Part shown: one piece after another, positions 34,325 to 44,353 of the stretch
How positions within the stretch are numbered: position 1 is the first letter of the stretch
Layout of the letters: every line of letters starts with the position of its first letter
DNA from: Lineolata rhizophorae
Lineage: Eukaryota > Ascomycota > Dothideomycetes > Lineolatales > Lineolataceae
Assembly (NCBI GenBank): GCA_010093515.1
Contig: MU001671.1
Span: forward strand, 1,497,204 to 1,561,203
Length of the DNA: 64,000 bases
Reading direction: 5' to 3'
Position numbers and translations under genes: made by a program
The notes under the pieces: generated by a model
Seen by the model: only the letters and a program-made list of their open reading frames with translations
Databases searched by the model: none
What the model was told of the DNA's origin: nothing

Positions 34325-36172
34325 CTACGCTCCCTTCCAACTCGGCACCCCTTCCACTTCGAGTGCACCCAGATCCACGTTCCCCAACCCCTCATCCACC
34401 CACTCCCTCTCCCGCGCCAACACCTCGCTCTCCACCCCCAACATGGCTCCCACCTCGGCGCTCATCCCCCGCACCAGTTCCCCGCACAGCTCCACCAGCT
34501 GCGCCACGCTCGGCCCCGGCAGCCCCTTCTTCGCCGGCGGCGGCGGCGGCGGATCCGCCAGCGCCTGCGCGTCGCGCGCCAGAGCCGCCAGCTTGCGGCT
34601 CAGCGCCTGCGCGTCGCTGCGCCAGCTCGGCGGCAGGGGCTCGAGGGCCGTCGACGAAGCGGCCGCGCCCGCGCTCGCGCCCGCGCTGCTGCGGCCGCCG
34701 CCGTGGTGGTGATGATGATGATGATGGTGGCGATGGTGACGGTGCCGCGCGGCCCACGCGGCGTCCACGCCGTCGACCCAGCGCTCGAACGCCGCCACCA
34801 GCCGCGCGAAGCGGCCGCCCGCGTCGCCGAGCGCCGCCGCCTCGCTGAGCAGCGAGCCCAGCACCTGCACGTTCTCCGCCATGCCGGACAAGGCGCCGCC
34901 GACGCTGGCGCGCCGGCCCGGGGCGCCGCTGCCGCCGCCGTTATTGCCGCCGGGGCCGCCGCCGCCGCGTGCGCCCGCGGACAGCCCCCCGCCGGCGGAG
35001 GCGCTCCACTCGCGCAGGGCGCGCAGGTTGCGCTGCTCGACGGCGGCGCGCTCGGCCTGGCGGCAGGCGCGCAGGGCGGCGGCGCAGTCGGCGTGGCGGG
35101 CGCGCAGGGCGGCGCGGGCCGAGGCGCGCCAGGCCGCGAGCGCGCCGGGCGCCGCCGCGTGCAGCACGTGCAGCTGGAGCAGCGACGTCTGGACCGCGAG
35201 CAGGGCGGCGGGCACGGCGACGGCGGCGTCGGCCGGCGTCGGCGTCGGCGTCGTGGGCGTCGGGGAAGCGCCAGAGACGCCGCCGCCGTTGCTGGCTGAG
35301 AAGTACGACGACGACGGCGGCTTGAGCGCCAGCGACTTCTTGGGCGAGAAGTGCTGCTGCAGCGTCGAGAACGGGGGGCGGCCGTCCTTGCTTCCCGCCG
35401 CCGGGGCGCCGCTCCGCGCCGCCAGCTTCTCCGGGCTCGCGCGCCCGCTGCCGCCGCCGCCGACGGACGCGGCCGAAGGCGGCCGCGCGAGCGCGCTCCG
35501 CGCCTTCGCGCCCGCGCCCGACACCGTCGTCGACGCCGCGCGCGCGTGGCTCTGCTTCGCGGCGCCCGCGGCAGCGGTCTTGGTCGCCGCGGCGCCGGCC
35601 GGCCGGCCGAGCGTCGACGGCGGTGGCATCGAGCCTTTGCGCTGGCGCTGGTGGGCGTCTGTCCCCCCGGCGCCGATGCCAATGCCGCCGATGGTGGCGC
35701 TGCTGCTTCCGGGGGCGAGGCCGCTCCAGCCCTGCGGCGGGCCGGCGATGGAGATGGGACGGGCGCGGCGCGCGCCGCGCGCTCCGGCTGTTGTTGTTGT
35801 TGTCGAGGGGGCTGCGGGGGCGGGCGCGCGCATCATGGATACGGGGCGGCTGGTCCGGGTCGTGCTCGTGCTGCTGGCGGGGCGGTCGGGGTGTTTGGAG
35901 GTGGGCTTCGAAGGGGGCGGTGGAGCGTCGTCTAGAGGTAGAGAGGCGCCGGCGCCGGTGTCGTCGTCGACGGCATCCAGGTTGCGTTTGGTGGGATCGA
36001 CGTTATCGTTGTTGTCGGAGGAGAGGTCGGCTGATGAGAGCGTCGGAAGGAGGTTCCCAGACGATGTGCGCTGAGGGATGAGGCTGCGGCGCTTAGCCTT
36101 CTTGGATGTGGTTGTGGTGTCATGAGACGAGGTTGTGCGGACGGGGAGGCGGGTAGGGGAGCGGGTGTCCAT
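34325..36172 (-). CDS. Unrecognised Ser/Pro/Ala-rich protein with a helical C-terminal half
   Basis: Single exon, 615 aa, start ATG at 36172 (MDTRSPTRLPVRTTSS). The first ~320 residues are disordered: Ser/Thr/Pro runs, poly-Pro, poly-Thr, and SP/TP sites that could be phosphorylated. From about residue 325 a helical region begins (LLAVQTSLLQLHVLHAA, RHADCAAALRACRQAE, NLRALREW). It continues past a glycine-rich insert with AENVQVLGSLLSEAAAL, a histidine run (nine His in a row after HRHHR), and a last helical part (LSRKLAALARDAQAL, VAQLVELCGELVRGM). The helical segments look conserved; the low-complexity inserts are coded by GC-rich triplet repeats. No catalytic motif is seen and no function is proposed. 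Confidence 0.7.
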   Translation of the reverse strand: MDTRSPTRLPVRTTSSHDTTTTSKKAKRRSLIPQRTSSGNLLPTLSSADLSSDNNDNVDPTKRNLDAVDDDTGAGASLPLDDAPPPPSKPTSKHPDRPASSTSTTRTSRPVSMMRAPAPAAPSTTTTTAGARGARRARPISIAGPPQGWSGLAPGSSSATIGGIGIGAGGTDAHQRQRKGSMPPPSTLGRPAGAAATKTAAAGAAKQSHARAASTTVSGAGAKARSALARPPSAASVGGGGSGRASPEKLAARSGAPAAGSKDGRPPFSTLQQHFSPKKSLALKPPSSSYFSASNGGGVSGASPTPTTPTPTPADAAVAVPAALLAVQTSLLQLHVLHAAAPGALAAWRASARAALRARHADCAAALRACRQAERAAVEQRNLRALREWSASAGGGLSAGARGGGGPGGNNGGGSGAPGRRASVGGALSGMAENVQVLGSLLSEAAALGDAGGRFARLVAAFERWVDGVDAAWAARHRHHRHHHHHHHHHGGGRSSAGASAGAAASSTALEPLPPSWRSDAQALSRKLAALARDAQALADPPPPPPAKKGLPGPSVAQLVELCGELVRGMSAEVGAMLGVESEVLAREREWVDEGLGNVDLGALEVEGVPSWKGA

Positions 36173-36984
36173 GGTGGTGGTGAAGCCGAGGGGAAGTTGC
36201 GCGAGGAATGTGACCAGGCCAATGTCGTTATACGAATATCCGGGGCGAATCCTTGCCCTGGCCGGAGATCTCTGTATACTCCTCGAACTTGAGGGGTGTC
36301 GTCGTCCAGCGTGCTACGGCTAACCATGCGATGCTCGTAGGGGTTGTTTGCCCCGACAGCACGCACTTGATGGCAGGCAATTGCCGCCAGCGCGGGGCAA
36401 CGAGTAGCAGCCAAGTCGAGGGGGGAAGGCTCTGGCGGGAGTGCGCGCATTCGTGTTGCGCCGACCTCTGGATGTCCTGTTCTGCGGGGGGACTTGGGTG
36501 GGATCACGATGCGGTGTGCGCCCTGAGAGACGCGTCTGAGGCCGCTCGGAAGCGAAGCCACACTCCTGGCGGGGTCAGCCACTCATGAATCAGTGTCACG
36601 CAGATCAAGCCACAGCGCACAAATCTCAGCGCAACTGATTTTTTATTTTTTATTTTTTTTTCAAAAAAAGAAAGAAATTCTACTTGATTCATTGGGGGAC
36701 TAATAAGCTGTTCGGCTAAAGAGCCCATACCGGACACAAAAACCCGTCTCGTCAATTCGCCATGCTCTGCCAGGGGACGCGGATATCCTTGCAAACTAAC
36801 GGACTGAAGTGGAAGACAAGTCAGGACGCCCAGCACAAGTCATTGGCAACGTCGTTAAAGAGGTAAGCTGATGCTCTTTCGCTCTCCGCGCATCTTCCCC
36901 TCGCCTCCGGCCCTCCGCAAAACCCACGCCGTTTCCTTCCGTCTCATTCTCCTCCTCCTCCCACCCTCACGTCTTCCCCGTCCC
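36173..36984. other. Intergenic between the unknown gene and 6-phosphogluconolactonase
   Basis: About 810 bp between minus-strand genes. A T-run/A-run patch lies at 36640-36672. No gene was recognised. Confidence 0.45.
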
Positions 36985-37800
36985 TCACAGCGAGCTCTTC
37001 TTCGGGAACGCGACGCCCTCGACGGCCGGCTCGTCCGTAAACCACGTCACCTTGTCGCCGGCGCCGTCGTTGACCATGGCGGCCGGCAGCTGCCTCCCCT
37101 CGTCGGTGTCGAAGATCTGGCGCAGGATGTCCTTCTTGCCGGCGCCGGTGGCGACGAAGGCGACGCGCAGGCCGTGGGTGCACACGGGCAGGCTGAGCGT
37201 GACGCGGCGCGGCGGCGGCTTGGGCGAGTCCTCGACGGGCAGCACCCAGGCGGCGCTCTCGCGCAGCAGCTCCGACCCCGGGAACAGCGAGCACGTGTGG
37301 CCGTCGGGCCCGCAGCCGAGCAGCAGCAGGTCGAACATGGGCAGCTTGACGCTGTCGCGGGCGGCGAACTGGCGCACCAGCAGCTGCTCGTACTGGTCGG
37401 CGAGCTCCTGGGTATCGTCGAGGTAGGCGACGTCGATGGGGAACACGGCGGGCCGCCAGCGCCGCCCGTCGCCGCCGTCGTCGTCAGCCGGCAGCTTGTC
37501 CACCAGCCCGTCCATGATGGCCTTGTAGTTGCTGTCGGCGTGGTCGAGCGGCACCGCCCGCTCGTCGGCGAAGTAGATCTCCCACCGCGCGAAGTCGACC
37601 ACGTCGCCGGGCGCGCCGCCGCCCTGCGCCGGCAGCAGCGCCGCGGCCAGCTGCGCCGGCAGCGACCCGCCCGACACTGCCACCCGAAACACCGAGTGCC
37701 GCTCGAGCGCGGCGTTCTGCGCGGCGACGACGTAGGAGCGGAGGGAGGCGGCGAGGGCGTCGGGGCTCGCGAAGGCGCAGAGCGTCGGCGGCTTCTTCAT
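36985..37800 (-). CDS. sol3: 6-phosphogluconolactonase (Sol/DevB type)
   Basis: Hydrolyses 6-phosphogluconolactone to 6-phosphogluconate, step two of the oxidative pentose phosphate pathway, in the cytosol. Single exon, 271 aa, start MKKPPTLCAF. Family motifs in order: FRVAVSGGSLPAQLA (phosphate-binding GGS), WEIYFADERAVPLDHADSNY (the DER..P..H.DSN signature), LLLGCGPDGHTCSLFPG, and the late AFVATGAGKKDIL block. Length matches the family. A (GA)8 tract (37846-37861, CT on the coding strand) lies about 46 bp before the ATG. A short acidic-glycine insert (ADDDGGDG) precedes the AVFPIDVAYLDD segment. Confidence 0.95.
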   Translation of the reverse strand: MKKPPTLCAFASPDALAASLRSYVVAAQNAALERHSVFRVAVSGGSLPAQLAAALLPAQGGGAPGDVVDFARWEIYFADERAVPLDHADSNYKAIMDGLVDKLPADDDGGDGRRWRPAVFPIDVAYLDDTQELADQYEQLLVRQFAARDSVKLPMFDLLLLGCGPDGHTCSLFPGSELLRESAAWVLPVEDSPKPPPRRVTLSLPVCTHGLRVAFVATGAGKKDILRQIFDTDEGRQLPAAMVNDGAGDKVTWFTDEPAVEGVAFPKKSSL

Positions 37801-37845
37801 CGCGGCGGTGGCGGGTGCTTGTTTGCGTAGAAGATTGGACGGGCG

Positions 37846-37861
37846 GAGAGAGAGAGAGAGG
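37846..37861 (-). promoter_or_regulatory. CT tract immediately upstream of the 6-phosphogluconolactonase ATG
   Basis: Eight GA repeats on the plus strand, read as CT in the gene's direction, about 46 bp before the start codon. Position fits a 5' leader or initiator pyrimidine tract. Confidence 0.45.
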
Positions 37862-40800
37862 AGGCTGGGCGATTTGGTGCTGGAATTGGGGTCGGGGAGA
37901 GCGCGCTGGGCGGTTTGCTTGTAGAAGGCTGTCGAGGGTTTCGGCGTCGCAGGCCGCCTTGGACGGGAGCGGTTTCACGCCGGCGGCGCCAAGTCGGACG
38001 GGAGTCGGACGCCGCTGCTCGTCGGAGACCTGGAGCAGGCAAGCGAAGCCGGGCGCTTGGGCGGGGGGACGGCGAAGCGCGAGATGTCACACAACGGGGG
38101 GACGTCGCCTGGGGACGGATCGCTGAAGCTGCGGCGGCGGAGGGGCAACGCGCGAGGCCAAATAAACCCATGGTGGGGCACCTCGTCGCCTTCCTCCCAC
38201 CTCCTCCCGCGCCCGCCGCCAGATCCTGCCCAATCACCCAATCTGCCGGCGGACTTGCTGCAGCACGCGCGGTACGGGGCAGCACTCAAGTTGTGACGTC
38301 GTTATCGACGGCGGCCCGGTCCCCCCTGGCAGGCCGCCCTGTGACCCGCCGCGCCTGCACGCGGCCTCGCCCGGCAGCAAACCCATGCTCATCATCCCGT
38401 CGAAGTTTCGCGCGGCGGTTGCCGGGCGAGAGCGAGAGGCTGCTGCATATGTACTGCGTAGGTACGTACCTACCTCCTGATCCACTGATAAGCGGCTGCA
38501 TATGCCTATGTAGGCGGCCCCGCCGTGGTTGTTATTGCGTAACTATCGCCGGCCTGCTTACCGCACTGACGGCCGTTTCGAGCCGGGCGACCGGTCAGCC
38601 ATTCGGCCTTCAAACGGGCAATTCTTCCGTCGTGCCACGACGGCGGACCGCCCCGCATTAAATTGTCATTCCACCCGTGAGACTTGTTCTAGCTGCTTTG
38701 GCGGATGGCTGCGGCAGTTTGAAGTCTGCAGTGGTCCCCGATTGGTTCCTGCGGGGCCCAAGGCTGGGTCTGCTTTTGAGCAGGCCTTGCGTAGGAAAAG
38801 CCGGTTGAATGATTTAGCGGAGAAGCTAGCGTCTAGCTTCTGCTTAAACCATCTACATACGTAGTAAACATTTCTTTTTGACCATCATCCGTCTGTAGGC
38901 TAGGGAAGAGTGGCTTCTTGGCTCGAAGCGGGAGCGGCATCGTATGTGCACTTTGGCAGACGGTCAGAGATACATCGTTTCCTACGATGGCAATTGTTGG
39001 CAGCTATGCAAGGACTCTTCATGCTTGTGAGACGGTCTGAGAGCAAACGAGTCCATGTTGACAATGGTAAGCTTGACTATGTGTTGTGCAAAGGCTAAAT
39101 ATACACCACAGAAGTGTTTCGATTTTTTTTCTTTTTTCTTTTTTTTTTTTAAAAAAAAATTGGTTAGGACGAAACACTGGGAGTTGAAAATATCACCCAC
39201 AGCTACTGAGCTGCTTGAATACCTAGCACTTCAACACTTTCCCTTGTTGTGTACCCCTTTGTTACGTGTTGTGAGATTCTTGTCGAACATTTCCCGATGT
39301 ATACAGCTCCTCGTAGAACCTGCGATGATTGAAAGTTCGAGTCGTACGCAAAAGGCGGTCTGGGAACGGGTGCTCGGTATTGGACATCGTAGACCGCGTC
39401 TCAAACGTGATACGAAGTTTAAATAGTAACCCAAGTTGCCTGGAACGTAGACGGGGATGAAAGGTAAAGCTGTGTACGCCTGATGAGTGGAGCGTAGGCT
39501 ACGACATGAGGTGCTCGAAGTTATCAGCGCTAAGCTGCCACCTGCATCAATTTATGGAGGTATTTGTAGTAATGGGAAGGTCTGTCCTGATTCTTAAGGC
39601 AACTTGACAGCTTCCAGGTGTCTGGTAGATTGCCTTGAGCTCGTCAAGCTCGTTAGTTTATGGTGCATTCAGATGCTGTCTCTGAGCAAAAATGGCGAAA
39701 CCGCTCGTGGTCATACTAAATGTAGACGTATTGACGACTAAGCAAAACACCAGTGCGAACGGTCAAGGACATGGAAATTACCTGTGGGAACGACTCTGCT
39801 CCATGACGTTGCTAGGCTATGTCTTTGCTGCTCACAATCACCTTTGGGCACCCTCCTTGAGCATGCTGTAGGCCTCTATACTTCGTATAACCTTCTCCGT
39901 TCTCTTTCACTCCACGCTAACAGTTTGCTGCCCTCAGTCCCTCTCATTGCCTGCGATTCCTTCTATGCAAGCTTGCTTCTTTTCTCATACATTCTGCTGA
40001 CCCTGAACCCACCTCTGATCCATCAATCTTCTAGCAGAGCCGAATTTGTTGTCGCTTTGTTCTGCACGCCCTTGTGTCATTTTATGCCCATTGTCGCCTA
40101 AGCTCATATCCTATAAAATTTTCGCATAACTGAGAACGAAGCAGTCTTTAGGTGCTACTCGTGTCCATATTCACAGGGCGTTAAGCTAGAGCCTTTTCTG
40201 CCTGCGTTCTACAACGAGGCTACAACCTGCGCTGGCTTTTAAGCCCAACGTAAACACTGGCTCCGCATTTCTTCGCCATGCCACTTTCGCTGCACATATA
40301 CCACACATTTGGTGTCTCCCACTGCATTTTCAAATGGTAAGTTGCTCGCACTATGTTAACTCCCAAGTTTTCTCCATCTACATCCTCGCCATCGCAGACG
40401 GGAAGCTAACCAGTGGAGCTTGGCAGATTCTAGCTACTAAAATCCTCCATACAGCACGTCGTCAAGCGTCAACTACGCCCGTCCTTGCTACCCCGGGTTG
40501 ACCGATGCCCCACGAACCCTTGACTAAGGTAGCACATCACACCCTGTTCTACAACCCTTCACACATCATAGTTAATACCCCGGTCAGAATACCCTAATGT
40601 ACACGGGCCGCTCGCTTGTATATGGGCATTCCGGAGTCTGGCCGATCGAACCCACCCTAGGTAACCGGGGATCTGTGGACGCGGCGGTCGAGATATCTTA
40701 GTGCAAGCCTCTCTTTTTGAGCGGCCCAAGAACGAAGCAATGCCCTTCAGATGGAGGTTGAAAGTAACCCATTTCATCCCCCGCCGTAGGGGGCGTACAT

Positions 40801-42449
40801 AGGTGGTCGGGTCAGAGACCGAGAGTCTTTCGAAGAGACTCGGGCGATTGGAACGCCCCTTTGCGGAGCAGATTTCGATGTCTGGAAAGTCTTAGGAGTC
40901 TCCCTTTCCGTCTTAAATAATCCTAGATTGAGAGCCTTACGATTGTGTATCTAAAATGTTTATTTAGGCATACTTGAATCGGAGAGCTTGCATGTAACCT
41001 GCCCTGGAATCATGTAGATGTCGCTCTGGTGTCTTGCTGCGTTAAGGCATCAAAGTTACAAATACCAGGCGTATAAGAGCGATGCTATCATCATATCATA
41101 GAATAAATCTAGAGCAGCGTTAATTGAAACCAGTACGGTGCCTTACGGTCGTGATTTCCTCATACGGGCATCGAGAGAGCATCTGTTGTCAAAGCCCACG
41201 CCGCACGCGCTGCCGCTTGCTTAAACAGAAAGCAAGTCCATCACCATAAGTGTCGTACCTAGTCTTCGTTTCAAGTACATGACTCCACTGCAGCGCTTCC
41301 GCAATTTTTGCCCGGGGTATCATCACGCTTGTGTGTATGATATTGAATCTCATTAGCGTGTAGTGGGGCCAGCCATACAACTACGTGATGCTCTTTCAAC
41401 TTTGCGTACGATAGCATCTGGTGTCAGATGCACTTCGCTGGTGTGTAGAGCTTACAAGCAAACGCAGATTCTGTCGTCCAAATAATTGTGACTTAAATGC
41501 TCATAATCTAGCGTTCTATATCAACAAAGTTCCTCAGTCTATTCAAGGAACAGGCCAGCGCGACGATTAACTAAGGTATCGAAAACCATAGTGTTTGGCG
41601 CCCTTGTTGAAGAGCATGAAGAAGTAAGAAGGGTGTGTAGGCCAGAAGTGTCTACCCTAGAAGATCTACATATTTGCACATGGTGCGGCTTGCGTGACGG
41701 GCCAGTCTCAGTCAACCCGCTCGTTAGGCCTCGTTGTATAAAAGCCATAGGCTATGTAGGTAGCAAAGTCCTCTAGATAACACATACAAGTTTAGAAAGA
41801 GGACGTGTTATTAAGGAATGAATTCAATTCAACTAAAGCTACGATATCCTCCTCTACCCCACCCCTTCAATAGTAGGGCCAGCAGTACTGCCAGTTGACC
41901 AGGCAGAATTTTTCGTTGGGGAGATTGGCAAGACTGCGGGAGCTGGCGACTCTGATGTCGGCCGTAACGCCCCACGGGGTCAGGCTTGTCACGGCCATGG
42001 AGCTTGAACTGGCCTTGCAAGCTTTTCGCCGTCTCTTTTTCCCTTAGGCAGCGGCCTTAGCCGTCTGATCGAGGAGCGCCTCTACGTTGAAGTTAGGCAT
42101 TGCTAACGCAAGACACCATAAGGTGTTTACAAGCCTCCAAATATGGGGCTGCATTGGACATCGTCTGCCATATTATAGGCGTTTATGGGTGGGTTACCTT
42201 CCCCGCTGGAATTCTTCAGATTCTTGTCTGTAGTATGCTTTCCCGCCCTTTTATCCTGTCCTATTTCACAGCAAGCCATGGCGACTAGGTTTATTCGCCA
42301 GCTTGTCGGCTTGCGCTTGGGAGCCTGGCTCTTCGCAGGCTGGTCGTCAATGTCCATACGAGCCAGCCGGTTTGTGGGAGTCTCCCGACCGCTGGAGTTA
42401 GAGTTTCCTAGCCAAGTCGCTACTCCGGAGTACGGTGGTACCCGTATTT

Positions 42450-42710
42450 TTATTCTTCGTGCTCATTGATCAAAGCAGAGCGGCGACCCCGCTCCTGGCA
42501 TAGTTGCCACGCTGCGAGGAGGAGATCCTTGATACTGTTGGCCGTCACTACCAAGGCGGCGCTGTAATGGGGTAGAGCGTTTGAATACAGAATTTTGATT
42601 CCGTAAATGAGGAAGTCGAGGCTGTCGACAATCTGATGTGGCATTCGGGTCTGAGGTATGGAGCGTGCGAGATTGAAGGTAGTAAACAAGACGGTGCCTA
42701 GTAGTCATGC
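42450..42710 (-). other. Coding-like segment, family not recognised
   Basis: The minus-strand frame 42450-42689 reads smoothly: TRMPHQIVDSLDFLIYGI, then YSNALPHYSAALVV and IKDLLLAAWQLCQERG before a stop. A second smooth stretch lies upstream (about 42830-42930: LLPTSAFMLPTWVLGPATV) and is followed by a GTGAGT donor. These look like exons of one gene or gene remnant, but a full model with a start codon could not be built. No family is proposed. Confidence 0.25.
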
Positions 42711-44353
42711 AAAAAATGCCATATTAGCGATGTAGTTTTACCGCGTAGTTTTCGAGGACTTACTGTAGATGGTTGGACGCATATTTGCCACGTGATATGC
42801 CGCGAAATATAGTGTGTAGAGAGTCGGACTCACTTTGACGATCCTAACAGTCGCCGGCCCCAGAACCCAGGTTGGCAGCATAAAAGCACTGGTAGGCAAC
42901 AGTACCTGCTGGCCACGAGCTCTGCAAGTAGTCAAAGTTGAGGAGGTAATAGATAGAGTTAGAGGAAGTTTGGAGGTTGATCGGGTGGCGCAGGTTCCCC
43001 TTTCAGCGAGGTCATTCTGAGCAAACTATAGGATTATCGCCTCGGCTGAAAAACAAAAATGTTCACCATCTGACAAGAAGATGTACTGTGGTGGGATTTC
43101 ACTATACTTCGAAGGAAGGTCTGTAGTTCGCTTGCTAATCTAGAAACGACGCCATCATACGCGAGAGCATTCGGCCACGGCGCGCTTGAAACATGAAATA
43201 CTACCCTGCTACTGTTGCCTAGCCTCGAGCTTATAGGCGACACACTGCTCTCAACCGTTAGGTTAGAATAAAAACATCAGGTTCCATCCATATATACGAT
43301 AGGTAAGTTAAGAATCGTCTAGTCACCAAACAGGACAGCACCAAGCGAGCGCTGGCATGGCATCATGGCACGAGCATCGTGTATTTAGGCTCTGTTCTAC
43401 TAGCTACTCGACGAACAAAATCCCCAAGATAAAACAGTTTAAAGATCACCTTGCGTGAGATTTGAGCTTAAACACATTTTCTCAAAAATAAGATTGATGA
43501 TTCTAAATGGAAATGTTGCCCCAGAGGAAGACGGGCTATCCCACAAAATCCAGGATGCCCGCTCTGTTCCGGTTCGTTATTGTACCCAATATTTAAGCAA
43601 GAAGGAAAAATCTCTATTGATCCTCCATGTGCTATAGCGGGCGTCTCGAAGGACATGAGCATCCACCACCCTAAGGTGTGGTACCCTTACGTCCTCGTTA
43701 TCGACTGTGGAGAAAGAAAAAAAGAGAGAGGTTTGGTGGGGGGAGGGGGGTTTTTATACTCTGAGGGAGCCGGTTTCCAGCTCTCGCCAAGGCAAAAAGG
43801 GGTGAATGGAAGGCAGCAAACTGACAAAGCAAAGCGGGCTAACTGTTTGCGGAAGGAACTTGGATATATTCATGTTTACAGTGAATGCTCAAGACTACAT
43901 CACTTGCGGGGCCATCGTACGTAGGCCTTGGAACTCGAGATCCACGTTTAGTATCTTTAGTGTATCTACTAGTTTGACATTTTTGGTATGGCTAGTTCTT
44001 GATTCGTGTTGCCGCGTGGGTGTGATTGTTGTGTGGGACTTGGGAGGCTGGCAGAAGCATATGCTGCATGCACAACGCATACGCTTAACATATACGCTTA
44101 TATGAACGCACCTGCGACAACTAGCGCGATCTCAAGCGATGTATACATCGATTAGAAGTAAAGATTGTTATGGAATTACTATTTCTACAAAAAATTCTTT
44201 GTTCTTCTATAAGCACTGCTATCGCACTGGGTACATTTATAAGCCCAAAGCCAACTCAAACGCAATGTACAAACGCCACTCACGCGTCTAACCCAAAATT
44301 CTTACAGACATACGTACATACGATAGAGTTGGTCCGTCTGATCGCCCAAGACA

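Larger units (their letters stand above)
37801..44353. other. Gene-poor island, left part
   Basis: The first ~500 bp is GC-rich and should hold the promoter of 6-phosphogluconolactonase. From about 38650 on, composition becomes AT-richer with short frames only. A T-run followed by an A-run lies at about 39122-39162. Apart from the coding-like patch at 42450-42710 (separate entry) and isolated short open frames (for example 42127-42357 minus), nothing recognisable was found. Confidence 0.45.

Noticed and set aside
37797-38289. Overlapping frames upstream of 6-phosphogluconolactonase
   Set aside because: They cross the gene's own promoter and CT tract and have biased GC composition without motifs.
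39122-39162. T-run followed by A-run, possible retroposon tail
   Set aside because: No LINE/SINE body, target-site duplication or second copy is visible; most likely a simple-sequence patch.
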